A stretch of 17,506 nt of DNA from Akkermansiaceae bacterium (GCA_011524615.1 WTJZ01000117.1:1-17506), one strand, 5' to 3'; positions 1-8,688 are shown, counted from the stretch's first letter. Notes: generated by a model from the sequence alone, not told the origin. A program made the numbers and translations.

Positions 1-22
1 TAGATTACTAGTCCACTGACAC

Positions 23-57
23 AAAAAAAACCGCGTTTAGCCAGAGCCAAACGCGGT
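23..57 (-). terminator. Strong Rho-independent terminator of the haem-protein operon
   Basis: On the minus strand a 9-bp GC-rich stem (arms 49-57 and 30-38, ten-base loop) runs straight into a run of eight T (complement of the A run 23-30). It lies 20 bases past the stop codon of the 1032-residue gene, as expected for the end of that transcript. The plus-strand side has no comparable T run, so it acts on the minus strand only. Confidence 0.9.
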
Positions 58-77
58 CAAAAACAAGGAAACTGAGT

Positions 78-3000
78 TTACTTAATCGTCTGAATGTATG
101 CGATGAGATCAAGCATCACAGACTCAGGAAGATTAGCAAAGTGACCAGGCATGAAGGAACGACCGTGAACAAGTACCTCTGTCGCAATCTGTTCTCTAGG
201 AACAAATTCCTTCACTCCACCCATGAAGTACATCGTCACACCGAACTCATTACTCTGGCGACGAAGCCCTTCTAGGATCTCTCCACTCTTGGTAGTGATA
301 CGGTAAATCATGTATCCACCCTCTGCAGCTTCATCAGGCTTGATGATCGCAGTGAGAAGGTGCTTGATGTCACGGTTAGCCGATCCATCAAGAGATGGCC
401 CGATGTTCTGACCTTGACCATTAACTTGGTGACACGCCATACAAGAGATGAAGGTCGCTTTACCCATATCAGCATTTCCGCCCTTCTCTTTATAGGCTTC
501 ATAATATTGCTCGATCTTCTTATCCCCCTCGAGATTCTTCTGGTGCTTCTTACCATACGCATGGCCACGGAGTTGGGCCGCATCTGGACGCTCAGGATAG
601 AGACTCGCAATACGGAATCCGTCTAAGATCTCGAACTGGTTATAATGGATCTTCTTCTTCTCGAGTAAGCCATAGAGAAGGTCACCTCCATCTACAGTCT
701 GAGCGAGAGATTGGATCACAGACTTTAATTCAGCCTCCGACTTACCTTCGATCATCACCAATAGTTGAGCTACTGGATCATAACCTTCTACCCCGTTGAG
801 GGACTTCAATGCGAGTAAACGCTTGAACTGAGGAACTGATGTATCATTAGCAACTGAAGCAAGTACTTCATGAGACTCGTGGCGGTTCAGTGCGAGCAGG
901 TCAATGAGCTGCCCATCAATCTTATCCACCGAGAGGGTCTTAGCGTATGCGAGGATCTCCGCATTAATTACAGGTGCCTTGTACGCATCGACAGCCTTGA
1001 ATGCGAGTGCTCGATCCGCTGCATCACCAGACGCCATGAGCATCTTAAGTGCTGGAGTAAGTGCTCTGAAGAGATTCTTAGAAGTAAGGCGTGGCTGAAC
1101 CTCAAGTGCAAGCTCTACGAACTCCTTCTTATTAATCTCGGAAGCAAGCAGCTCCAACATACCATCTGTCGCCATGAACTCCTGCGCTCCGATCAGAGTC
1201 TGAGCGTCGAGCTTACGAGTAGCAGGGTCCCACGTTTTAGCAAATGCGCGGAACTTCGCTTCATTACCAAGAGCTTGTGATGCCCAGTCGATGTTACTCA
1301 CTGGGAGTGCATCCGCCGCAGGAGAGAAGATAAACTGCTCTAACTCATCAGGGTAGTTCTCGAGAGCCTTACGAGCGAGGAAGCGCTCAAAATTTTGCTC
1401 ATATCCACCACCGTAGACGTTTGGTTTCGCCGGCTTACATGCTTCTACGAGGATTTTGATCGAATCTTGGTTAGCAGCTCCTACCTCTTCTAGTGTACGG
1501 AGGACTTGGTCTCTGATCATGTAGTGCTCATCGTTCGCTAATGGCTTAAGGAGAGCTACTACTGTCTCAATTGCAGGCTTAAGAGTACCGAGTGAACGAA
1601 CCGCCTCACGCTTCACGTTCATGTGCGCGTCTTTCGTAAGCTGTTGGATCACTGATGAATCAAATGATCCAAGGCTCTCTAGTGACCAAATCGCATGAAT
1701 ACGAGTAGAGACAGAGAGCGACGTATCAAGCGCCATCGCTTGTAGTGATGGGATGATCTCCTTCACCTGGCGATCCGCGATCTGGTGCCATGCGGCACGC
1801 TTCTCCCAGAGGATGTCTGACTTAAGGTGCTCTAGGAGAGCAACATTTGATGCCTTCTGTACGTTAGGGATCTTACGACCGATTTGGCTCTTATGGCGGA
1901 CTCTCCAGATACGGCCGTGAGCCTTATCACGATCAGGGTGGTCACGTTGGATCTCATTGTGTGAGATGATCTTGTTATACCAGTCAACAATGTAGAGACA
2001 GCCGTCAGGACCGAACTCAATGTTTACTGGACGGAACCATTCGTCTTCACACTTGAGGAAGTCTTCATGGTGTTCTGATCTTACAGCACCTGTTGCATCA
2101 CGCTCAGCAATCACACAGTTAATCGTATTCGTAATAGGGTTCGCAACAAAGGCGTACTGCTGCCACTTCTCTGGGAATCCTTTGCTCCCATTCTCGTCAT
2201 AAGTAACACCAGATAGTCCAGTACCACCTACACGGAACTTGTGCAGATGCGGTGCAAAGGTCTGATAGTCACGAATCTTTTCATTACCAAGCCCTTGGTA
2301 TGCTGAGTATGGCTCGAATGGGAATACAGAGTAACCCATATCATTCGCCTCACCTGCCCACCATTGGCCGTTTTCTTTGAGATGGAAACCCCAAATGTTG
2401 TTAATACCACAGTTACGAACCTGGATCTGAGTACCATCAAGAGAGAATCGAGCGATCTTACTCCAGATAATGCGTTCCGTGTTACCGGACTTCACTGCAG
2501 TCACTTCCCCTGCATTGAGTGCTCCGTGTGAGAAATGTACCCATCCACCAGGACCACGTACTAGGGTATGAGCCATCGTGTGTGAGTCATTGATACCGAA
2601 ACCGGTTAACACCTGTTCATGCTTGTCAGCCTTACCGTCGCCATCAGTATCCTCCATGAAGAGCATGTCAGAACCGTGTGCGATGTAGACCCCATTCTTA
2701 TATGGTAGAATACTCTGAGGAAGTGCAAGGCCCTCAGCGAATGCCGGAATCGTACCTTCCACAGGCTTTGTCAGATCATCAATGACGAGTACCTTATCCG
2801 TACCACGCTCCTTGAGTTGATAGAGGTTCTTAATTTTGGTGTACTCTGGGAAGCGTCGTTCTACTTCCTCAGGATTCTGCTTAATGAGCTCGATTAACTC
2901 GAACCAAGGGACATTATCAATGGCATCCAAAGGATACATCTCTGCCGTCTGTGTCCAGAGTCTACCAGCATCATCGAACGCGATATCAATTGGGTTAATT

Positions 3001-3176
3001 AATCCGTTCTCCTCAGAGGCTACCAATTCCACTACGAATCCTTCTGGCACCTTGAACTTCGCTTGTTCAGCTTCAGGTGAGAAGACATCCGTCCTATCCG
3101 AGATCCCCTTGATCCCGGCAAACGCTCCCCCGACCGAAATCTGAGCAGCTAGTAACGATACTAATAATTTGTTCAT
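78..3176 (-). CDS. PVC-type membrane-bound dehydrogenase with HEAT-like repeats and C-terminal cytochrome c domain
   Basis: The 1032-residue protein begins with a signal peptide (hydrophobic residues 4-20, likely cut after GGAFA), so it works outside the cytoplasm. Residues about 40-430 resemble the beta-propeller 'membrane-bound dehydrogenase' domain common in Planctomycetes and Verrucomicrobia (VPEGFVVELVA start, NPIDIAFDDAGRLW, later FGPDGCLYIVDWYN). Residues about 440-850 are helical and HEAT-like. The C-terminus is a PVC haem-binding domain with a single c-type site C912-M-A-C-H916; M1009 in the SFMPGHF segment is a possible distal ligand. The family is thought to oxidise sugars or similar substrates and pass electrons to a cytochrome, but the substrate is unknown. 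It starts 12 bases after the DUF1080 gene and should share its transcript; a strong terminator follows. Confidence 0.9.
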   Translation of the reverse strand: MNKLLVSLLAAQISVGGAFAGIKGISDRTDVFSPEAEQAKFKVPEGFVVELVASEENGLINPIDIAFDDAGRLWTQTAEMYPLDAIDNVPWFELIELIKQNPEEVERRFPEYTKIKNLYQLKERGTDKVLVIDDLTKPVEGTIPAFAEGLALPQSILPYKNGVYIAHGSDMLFMEDTDGDGKADKHEQVLTGFGINDSHTMAHTLVRGPGGWVHFSHGALNAGEVTAVKSGNTERIIWSKIARFSLDGTQIQVRNCGINNIWGFHLKENGQWWAGEANDMGYSVFPFEPYSAYQGLGNEKIRDYQTFAPHLHKFRVGGTGLSGVTYDENGSKGFPEKWQQYAFVANPITNTINCVIAERDATGAVRSEHHEDFLKCEDEWFRPVNIEFGPDGCLYIVDWYNKIISHNEIQRDHPDRDKAHGRIWRVRHKSQIGRKIPNVQKASNVALLEHLKSDILWEKRAAWHQIADRQVKEIIPSLQAMALDTSLSVSTRIHAIWSLESLGSFDSSVIQQLTKDAHMNVKREAVRSLGTLKPAIETVVALLKPLANDEHYMIRDQVLRTLEEVGAANQDSIKILVEACKPAKPNVYGGGYEQNFERFLARKALENYPDELEQFIFSPAADALPVSNIDWASQALGNEAKFRAFAKTWDPATRKLDAQTLIGAQEFMATDGMLELLASEINKKEFVELALEVQPRLTSKNLFRALTPALKMLMASGDAADRALAFKAVDAYKAPVINAEILAYAKTLSVDKIDGQLIDLLALNRHESHEVLASVANDTSVPQFKRLLALKSLNGVEGYDPVAQLLVMIEGKSEAELKSVIQSLAQTVDGGDLLYGLLEKKKIHYNQFEILDGFRIASLYPERPDAAQLRGHAYGKKHQKNLEGDKKIEQYYEAYKEKGGNADMGKATFISCMACHQVNGQGQNIGPSLDGSANRDIKHLLTAIIKPDEAAEGGYMIYRITTKSGEILEGLRRQSNEFGVTMYFMGGVKEFVPREQIATEVLVHGRSFMPGHFANLPESVMLDLIAYIQTIK

Positions 3177-3188
3177 ACTGTTTAAAAA

Positions 3189-3839
3189 TTATAACTCCTT
3201 AATGAATATATTGCAAATTTGAAATTTAGCAGTTCCTCCGCAGTGTAATTGCAGTGCGAAAGGTCCCTTAGCTGGGATACTCTTATTTAATTCCAGAAAG
3301 TCTGATACGAGAACATCATCGATGTAGAGTTGGTGACGGTTCCCCTTACAAACGATCTTGTATGTATGCCACCCATAGTGATCAAACCCTTTAGAATAGA
3401 GCGTTTCACGATCTCCACGGCAGAGTAATGCACGACGGTTCTCGTCATAAATATTCCCCCAATATTTATCTCCGATATCAGCCTGGTATCCTACCGACAG
3501 CATGAGGTCCTCGTTAGGATGCTTAATAATTGGAGAACGGTATTGAATCCCACCGTTAATAAATCCATTCTTAGGATCACCATTGAGCCTAAATTTACAC
3601 GAAAACTCGAAGTCTCCGTATTCCTTCTCAGATGCGAGATAAATGTTCTCAGGAAGCCTTTCATCGCCGTTAGAAGCCTCAATGATGCCGTCCTTAACGG
3701 ACCAATATTTAGCGTTCCGCTCATTCAAAGCCTTCCATCCTTGGAGAGTCTCCCCGTCGAAAAGACTCACCGGCTCAGAGTCCGCTAAGCCTCCCTGCAT
3801 ACATAGCAATGATGCTAAAAAAATTAAGGTTTTTTTCAT
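3189..3839 (-). CDS. Exported DUF1080 protein (3-keto-disaccharide hydrolase-like fold)
   Basis: This 216-residue protein has a signal peptide (MKKTLIFLASLL start, probable cut after GGLA at residue 19) and the typical DUF1080 layout: SLFDGETLQGW near the start, WSVKDGIIEA, then DFEFSCKFRL, GFINGGIQYRS and a final beta strand. DUF1080 has a concanavalin-like sandwich; some members hydrolyse 3-keto-glycosides, and many PVC genomes carry dozens. It is one domain of normal length with no extra fusion. The gene is first in an operon with the haem/dehydrogenase gene 12 bases downstream, a pairing that fits oxidation of a sugar to a keto form followed by cleavage. That pathway is inferred, not shown. 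No clear ribosome binding site precedes the ATG; the leader is AT-rich. Confidence 0.88.
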   Translation of the reverse strand: MKKTLIFLASLLCMQGGLADSEPVSLFDGETLQGWKALNERNAKYWSVKDGIIEASNGDERLPENIYLASEKEYGDFEFSCKFRLNGDPKNGFINGGIQYRSPIIKHPNEDLMLSVGYQADIGDKYWGNIYDENRRALLCRGDRETLYSKGFDHYGWHTYKIVCKGNRHQLYIDDVLVSDFLELNKSIPAKGPFALQLHCGGTAKFQICNIFIKEL

Positions 3840-3881
3840 AAAATAGATATTTGTGTAATTAGTGTTCTACTCACATTAGAA

Positions 3882-3910
3882 ATTTTAAACAAAAGAATCA
3901 TCAAGACCAA
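3882..3910 (-). promoter_or_regulatory. Candidate sigma-70-type promoter for the DUF1080/haem operon
   Basis: Minus-strand reading gives TTGGTC (3905-3910), a 17-base spacer and TAAAAT (3882-3887). The -10 box matches 5 of 6 consensus bases and the -35 box 3 of 6. Transcription would start near 3876, about 37 bases before the DUF1080 ATG. Assigned by eye only. Confidence 0.45.
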
Positions 3911-4340
3911 TATGAGCATTTGCTAATGTAAGTACCAATATTACGCCTACACAACCTGTTTCTTTCACCACAAACATATTCAAAAAACACATCACAATAA
4001 AGAAATCGGGCTCTTATAGGCCATATTATACGCATAAATGATTTAAGTGATCCCAAACCGTTCAAGTTAAGTACTAGTGAGCGTAGTTGATAAAAAGTAG
4101 CTTGGCACACTATCATCCTAGCTGCTTGAATAGTCTCAATAATGATTCCATCACTAAATGCTAGTGGACGACATAAACACCCAGCCTCACTACAAAACAG
4201 TAGTGTCCCCTCGAGTAGTGACTTTGTACCTATGACCTCCATGTTACCAAGTATTGTAGAATCGATTATTTTTCAATTGACGGTTATAAGTATGCTTCGA
4301 CTCTCACTCTTCGGACAGGAAATCTAAATTTACTGTAATC

Positions 4341-4371
4341 AAAGACAAATACCTCTCAACATAAGCGAGAG
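4341..4371 (-). terminator. Weak candidate terminator after kinase A
   Basis: On the minus strand a 5-bp stem CTCTC/GAGAG (arms 4367-4371 and 4353-4357, nine-base loop) is followed by a T-rich stretch with interruptions (GTATTTGTCTTT). It sits about 35 bases after the kinase A stop. The stem is short, so this is tentative. Confidence 0.3.
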
Positions 4372-4405
4372 AAGGGGGCATATTTTATCTAGATAGCCCT
4401 TCGTC

Positions 4406-6448
4406 TTATCGACGACCTCTGGTACTAGTGAACTCTTTTGGCAGATCGCTTGTGTGTAAGTATTTGTACACCTCTTCTACAGAATCCTTTCCATACTTAT
4501 TCTTCCGGGGAAGTCTCAATACTTTTAAGGTCTTGGATTGGATCGTGTCGTGTGCTTTTACGAAGTTCACCTTTACGAGGTCAACTCGTTCAAACATCGT
4601 ATGATCTAACATGACTAGGTTAAAGTGAGAGGGCGACTCGAGAGCAAAGTTCTGCAATGCGAGATAAGAGAGTAATGGACGATAGTGCACGGAAAGAGAA
4701 CTATAAGCATTGAACGGGGCCTCCGAGTAGACCCTAAGACTCGATTTATTTTCATCATAGTCAACAGAGAACGCTTTATTATCCTTAGAGTTAATTCGAC
4801 GAATCAAGCTCAACGCGACATCAGTATAACCGTCCTTATCTTTTCTCACTCCCCAGTCAAAACGTAAGACTGATTCATAGTTTTGGATATTCCCCTTATT
4901 ATTCGACTCTGCGTAGTTGAAGAGTTCTTCCAACTGTTGAAGAGAAGGTCGCACTTTATTGTCATACGCAAAGTCTGGAAACTGCGATGCGACATCATAC
5001 ATATGTTGTACTACCCAACTGCTAGAAATATTCTCACGTGTCAAAATTTCAGAAAAGTTCAACATGATGAAGTTCACATGGACCCATTTTTCAAACGTTG
5101 TGTTATTTGAAGGACGTAGCTTTAACGACTTATCTAATAATAGGGAGGCCTCCAGCAGAGGCCCAACCGGGTCGTTATTCATACTATACTCCGCTACTCC
5201 TAGACTTTCGCGAATCGCTTGAATCGCGACCCCGCTCAACTTATCAGCTAAGTTGTCTCGAGATTCTAACACCGCATTTTCGAACACTTGGTACTCCGTG
5301 TTCAATTCCCTCATCTGTACCATCAACTCATTCTTATCTCTCTGAGCACTCGCGACTTCCTGAGTTTGCCTCTTATGCCTGACTACCGATACGAGAGAAA
5401 CGACACTTACACTCAGGATCAAGGCTAGTGTCATCCATGCCATTCTCTGATGCCTAAGGATAAATCTAAGCCCTCTCGCTATGAATGTTGTTCGCTCAAC
5501 CGTAATGGTGAACCCATCTAGATACCTAGCCACATCTTGCCTCAACTCCAGCACAGACTGGTAACGATCCTGTGGCAATACGTGCAGTGCCTGCTCACAG
5601 ACACTATACAAACGCTCGTCTATACCATCTACAGTCTGAATGAGCCCGCAGACAGTCTGTCTGAAGACCTCCTCCTTTTCCTGTCCACGAAAGGGCGCTT
5701 CACCAGTCAAAATAAAGAAGAGCACAGCTCCCAGAGAAAACACATCTGTTCTCTCATCCTTCTCCTCATTTAACACCTGCTCAGGGGCCATATAACCAGG
5801 AGTCCCCCTCACCTCTCCATAGAGAGTATTAAATGCCCCTGTCGTATCGCTCAACCGACCAGTCAACTCATCACTATCCGACACCCTCTTACCAAGTCCC
5901 CAGTCACACACGACAACCTCACCAAAGTGATCGCACTGAATGTTCTCAGGCTTAATATCTAAGTGAAGAATCCCCTTGGAATGCGCAAACGACAACGCAT
6001 CACATACTCGTAAGAAGGCCTCCAACTTAGATCGTAAGTCAGGAGTCGAATGTGTAAAATGACGCAGATCACTATTGGACCTTAAGTCCATTGTAAAGAA
6101 TGGGCGCTTCGTTACAGGGTCCAGATTGACCTCGTATGTCTTAATAATGTTCGGGTGTGTTAACCCTGTGGTTAACCAAGCCTCATGAATAAATGCGTCA
6201 AAGAACTCCTTCCCCAACTCAGGTTTGAGTTGAGCATAAGCCACATAACGATTGGATCGCTCGTCAAAGCATTTGGAAACCTGTTTTAACGCTCCTACAC
6301 CAATCAATTCATGCCCAGAATACGCTTCTTGTGAATGTAGTAGATGACCATAACTAGGACTGTACTCGGAGAGAGACTCCTCGCTATCATCCATCAGCTC
6401 CTGATAAATTTGCCAAAGATTCTCATCTCTTACATCCTCTTCATCCAT
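4406..6448 (-). CDS. Kinase A: membrane Ser/Thr protein kinase with WNK-like displaced lysine
   Basis: The 680-residue protein has a cytoplasmic kinase domain (about 45-310), one membrane segment (about 337-356), a short coiled coil (360-395) and a helical, possibly TPR-like outer region of about 280 residues without a recognised domain. Motifs seen: glycine loop G50-V-G-A-L-K55, alpha-C Glu89 (FIHEAWL), H162-L-D164-I-K-P-E-N169, D182-W-G184, GTPGYMAPE at 215-223 and D235. The VAIK lysine position is Ala72 (VAYA), while Lys55 sits where WNK kinases keep their catalytic lysine. HRD is HLD, making it a non-RD kinase. Its ATG lies 5 bases after the stop of ECF sigma factor A, so they are co-translated partners. 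The likely role is relaying an envelope signal to that sigma factor, by analogy with ECF/kinase pairs; a pseudokinase is the alternative. Confidence 0.9.
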   Translation of the reverse strand: MDEEDVRDENLWQIYQELMDDSEESLSEYSPSYGHLLHSQEAYSGHELIGVGALKQVSKCFDERSNRYVAYAQLKPELGKEFFDAFIHEAWLTTGLTHPNIIKTYEVNLDPVTKRPFFTMDLRSNSDLRHFTHSTPDLRSKLEAFLRVCDALSFAHSKGILHLDIKPENIQCDHFGEVVVCDWGLGKRVSDSDELTGRLSDTTGAFNTLYGEVRGTPGYMAPEQVLNEEKDERTDVFSLGAVLFFILTGEAPFRGQEKEEVFRQTVCGLIQTVDGIDERLYSVCEQALHVLPQDRYQSVLELRQDVARYLDGFTITVERTTFIARGLRFILRHQRMAWMTLALILSVSVVSLVSVVRHKRQTQEVASAQRDKNELMVQMRELNTEYQVFENAVLESRDNLADKLSGVAIQAIRESLGVAEYSMNNDPVGPLLEASLLLDKSLKLRPSNNTTFEKWVHVNFIMLNFSEILTRENISSSWVVQHMYDVASQFPDFAYDNKVRPSLQQLEELFNYAESNNKGNIQNYESVLRFDWGVRKDKDGYTDVALSLIRRINSKDNKAFSVDYDENKSSLRVYSEAPFNAYSSLSVHYRPLLSYLALQNFALESPSHFNLVMLDHTMFERVDLVKVNFVKAHDTIQSKTLKVLRLPRKNKYGKDSVEEVYKYLHTSDLPKEFTSTRGRR

Positions 6449-6453
6449 GGTTC

Positions 6454-7047
6454 TTATTGAGGCTCTAGCTCTTGCTTTAAGAACGAAATCTCTATCATGA
6501 GACTCCTTTTAACTCTCTGTTTATACTTGTATACACTTGCCTCAGAGAGACCGGTCTGCGCGATAATCTCATTAGTACTCAGACCATCCAAGCCCAATTC
6601 AAAAACCTCGACCGCCTGCCCTCGATACTTTTCCTTAACCCGATCCATAGCCAAACGCATCAAATACAGTTCCCATTGCTTGGTGAAGTATGTGTCGATC
6701 TCATTCTCAGGCTGACTATATATTCCAGCATTGAGTTCATATGCCTCCGCCTTTCTCTCCTCGGACATACGCTTACGGTAATGCATTTGAATTGTAGAGC
6801 GTACGAGATGAGAAAACCAAACGCGAAAACGTCCTTTATTGCGATTATACTTTTTGAGATCTCTAACTAGATTCGCCATTACTTGTTGACGTAAATCATC
6901 AAGCTCATTTTCATTGATCTGAGACTTTCTCAATAAGTAATAGATAAACTTATCATATGAGGAAACCATTCTATCCCAAGCCTCCCTATCATCATAATCC
7001 AAGGCTCTCGCTAATAACGAGTAACTAGTCTCATGTGCATCATCCAT
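6454..7047 (-). CDS. ECF-type sigma factor A, partner of kinase A
   Basis: This 197-residue protein has a sigma-70 region 2 (AWDRMVSSYDKF to RFRVWFSHLVRSTIQMHYRKR, about residues 22-93) and a region 4 helix-turn-helix (AVEVFELGLDGLS to SVYKYKQRVKRSL, about 145-185), with no region 3, which is the ECF layout. An in-frame TTG at 7086 would add 13 residues, but the ATG at 7047 was chosen because its product (MDDAHETSYSLLARAL) lines up with sigma factor B (MEKNHETRYSLIERAL) and AAGG precedes it at a good distance. No anti-sigma factor is near; instead the kinase follows 5 bases on. PVC bacteria have ECF groups linked to Ser/Thr kinases, so phosphorylation may control this protein. Target promoters are unknown. 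Confidence 0.9.
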   Translation of the reverse strand: MDDAHETSYSLLARALDYDDREAWDRMVSSYDKFIYYLLRKSQINENELDDLRQQVMANLVRDLKKYNRNKGRFRVWFSHLVRSTIQMHYRKRMSEERKAEAYELNAGIYSQPENEIDTYFTKQWELYLMRLAMDRVKEKYRGQAVEVFELGLDGLSTNEIIAQTGLSEASVYKYKQRVKRSLMIEISFLKQELEPQ

Positions 7048-7094
7048 AGCTGCCTTAAGATGCCCATAAGACAGCTCTTCTTTCAAGAATAATC

Positions 7095-7116
7095 ATCCTC
7101 TATGCGTCTGGAGGAT
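7095..7116. other. Small hairpin between sulfatase and sigma factor A
   Basis: A perfect 6-bp inverted repeat ATCCTC/GAGGAT (7095-7100 and 7111-7116, ten-base loop) lies in the 83-base gap between the sulfatase stop and the sigma factor A start. No T run follows, so it is not a good terminator; it may stabilise or partly separate the messages. Confidence 0.35.
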
Positions 7117-7130
7117 ATGATACCGATGTC

Positions 7131-8528
7131 TTAACGCCCCCCCTTAGACATCGCAGGCCCTCTCCAACTTGTGCGTTGATCTTGCCCCTTCACTCTAGAA
7201 TCACCGAGTTCCTCTCGAGTCTGAGTTGCTAGACTCATCAATTCCTGAACTACATCAGGGTGTTGCTGAGCCACATTCTTCTTTTCATAGAGATCTGTCT
7301 CTAAATTCACCAAGAACGGCTCCTCTAATTCGTAGAAGTAATGACTACCGTTTGCGCCTTGTCCCCAATAAGGTTGATCCTTTTTCGTTCGAGGTAAATG
7401 TAACTTCCACTTTCCCTTACGAATCGCCTGCAAGTTCTGTCCGTTGTAGTAATAGAGATGTTCATGAGGAGAGACGCGCTTGCCTTCAAACACGATATTA
7501 CTAATATCAAAGCCATCTAACTTTCGGTCATCTGGTAGCGCTACTCCCGCTAATTCACAGAATAATGGCAGCAAGTCCATACTGCTGATCGTCGTATCAG
7601 TGATGCGCCCAGCCTCAATCATCTTAGGCCAACGGAAGAGACAGGGAATACGGTGCCCACCCTCCATCGTAGTAAATTTGCGACCAGAGAGGTGTTCGAT
7701 TGGTCTTGGCCCCGCGTGACCATTGTCAGACAAAAATACAATCAAGGTATTATCCTCGATCCCTGCAGCCTTCACTGCATCCACCACAGTTCCTACACTA
7801 TGATCGAGCTCCGCGACAAAGTCAGCGATAATCCCTTTCTTGGTGGAACCTTTAAACTTAGTATTGGGTAAAATAGGAGTATGAGCAATTTGGTGTGCAA
7901 GATAGACGAAGAACGGTCCATCTTTCTCGCGCTCGATAAAGGAAGCTACTTCTCTGTTGTAAAACGGAGTAATCTCCTCAAACTCAACCCCCTCTATAAT
8001 GATCTCACGCCCATTATAGAGATTACGATCTACCTTCCCCTTACTGTCTAAGTAATTATGAGGAAAGCCTAAGTATTCATCGAACCCAGCATCTAATGGA
8101 TGACTACCTTCTGTATGAAAGCCTAAGTGCCACTTACCAACTGCTAACGATTTATACCCTGCAGTCTTTAATAACTTTGGGATAGTGACTTCCTCTGGAT
8201 GTAAGCCGAATGGACCACATAATGGGTATCCATTCCTCATGGGGTAACGACCAGTTAAAAGTGATGCTCTTGATGGACTACACACATTCGCCGGTACGAT
8301 ACAATCCTTAGTCTGTAATCCCTCTGAGGCAAACTGGTCAATAATTGGCGTCGGAAAGGCTCCCCCATAGCAACTCACATCATTGTAACCTAAGTCATCC
8401 GCAAATATGACAATAATATTTGGCGGCGTCTCCTCTGCGAACAGGCAACCAACAAAAGTAATTAGTACGGCTAATATACTCTCCCATAAGTTGGCTCTTC
8501 TATTACTAGTTTTCTTCAGTTTCATCAT
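7131..8528 (-). CDS. Exported formylglycine-dependent sulfatase (S1 family)
   Basis: The 465-residue protein shows the S1 sulfatase hallmarks: metal-binding D44-D45 in IIVIFADDLGYND, the modification motif C83-S-P-S-R87 with ASLLTGR behind it (Cys becomes formylglycine), GKWHLG at 131-136, H216 in AHQIAHTP, and SDNG at 267-270. An N-terminal hydrophobic stretch (residues 17-31) is a signal peptide; VGC at 26-28 could also be an atypical lipobox. It should cleave sulfate esters from a carbohydrate, probably a sulfated polysaccharide given the neighbours, but the exact linkage cannot be read. It lies 83 bases upstream of sigma factor A on the same strand and may share its transcript. Two ATG codons begin the ORF (8528 and 8525); either could be used. 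Confidence 0.93.
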   Translation of the reverse strand: MMKLKKTSNRRANLWESILAVLITFVGCLFAEETPPNIIVIFADDLGYNDVSCYGGAFPTPIIDQFASEGLQTKDCIVPANVCSPSRASLLTGRYPMRNGYPLCGPFGLHPEEVTIPKLLKTAGYKSLAVGKWHLGFHTEGSHPLDAGFDEYLGFPHNYLDSKGKVDRNLYNGREIIIEGVEFEEITPFYNREVASFIEREKDGPFFVYLAHQIAHTPILPNTKFKGSTKKGIIADFVAELDHSVGTVVDAVKAAGIEDNTLIVFLSDNGHAGPRPIEHLSGRKFTTMEGGHRIPCLFRWPKMIEAGRITDTTISSMDLLPLFCELAGVALPDDRKLDGFDISNIVFEGKRVSPHEHLYYYNGQNLQAIRKGKWKLHLPRTKKDQPYWGQGANGSHYFYELEEPFLVNLETDLYEKKNVAQQHPDVVQELMSLATQTREELGDSRVKGQDQRTSWRGPAMSKGGR

Positions 8529-8647
8529 TTAACTATGTTCCGCTTTTCCCACTTAGTAGACAATTAAGATCAACTTTTTCCTTCGTTCCTACACAGTCAC
8601 TCCCTCTGGTGTAAGTTAATGGCCAAACCCGACTGATCCGACACAAT

Positions 8648-8688
8648 AAAAAACCTCTCCAAATCGCACTAGGACCATTCAGAGAGGT
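8648..8688 (-). terminator. Rho-independent terminator of the PEP-CTERM gene
   Basis: Minus-strand stem CCTCTC/GAGAGG plus one A-T pair (arms 8682-8688 and 8653-8659, 22-base loop) is followed by six T (8648-8653). It lies 56 bases after the PEP-CTERM stop and separates that gene from the sulfatase. The loop is long but the T run is good. Confidence 0.7.

Larger units (their letters stand above)
3840..4405. other. 566-base AT-rich region without a convincing gene
   Basis: Apart from the promoter at 3882-3910 and a weak terminator near 4341-4371 nothing is recognisable. The longest frame (113 codons, minus, 3901-4242) gives a composition and motif content unlike any family I know, has many Cys/Arg/Ile residues, and its 3' end runs into the promoter. 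A hairpin with stem CACTAC/GTAGTG lies near 4189-4206, followed by another AGTAGTG copy about a dozen bases on. It may be a decayed gene, an RNA gene or simply a spacer. Confidence 0.6.

Noticed and set aside
870..1280. 136-codon plus-strand ORF and other antisense frames within the haem gene
   Set aside because: They are shadow frames opposite a well-supported 1032-residue coding sequence and show no family features.
3901..4242. 113-codon minus-strand ORF
   Set aside because: No recognisable family, odd composition rich in Cys, Arg and Ile, no ribosome binding site, and its end overlaps the better supported promoter at 3882-3910.
7048..7086. TTG start giving sigma factor A 13 extra residues
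   Set aside because: The ATG at 7047 aligns with the start of the paralogous sigma factor B and has an AAGG sequence at the right distance.
8557..8589. ECF-like promoter GGAAC...GTCTA (minus strand) upstream of the sulfatase
   Set aside because: Both boxes look typical, but the spacer is 23 bases, far from the usual 16-17, so it is probably chance.
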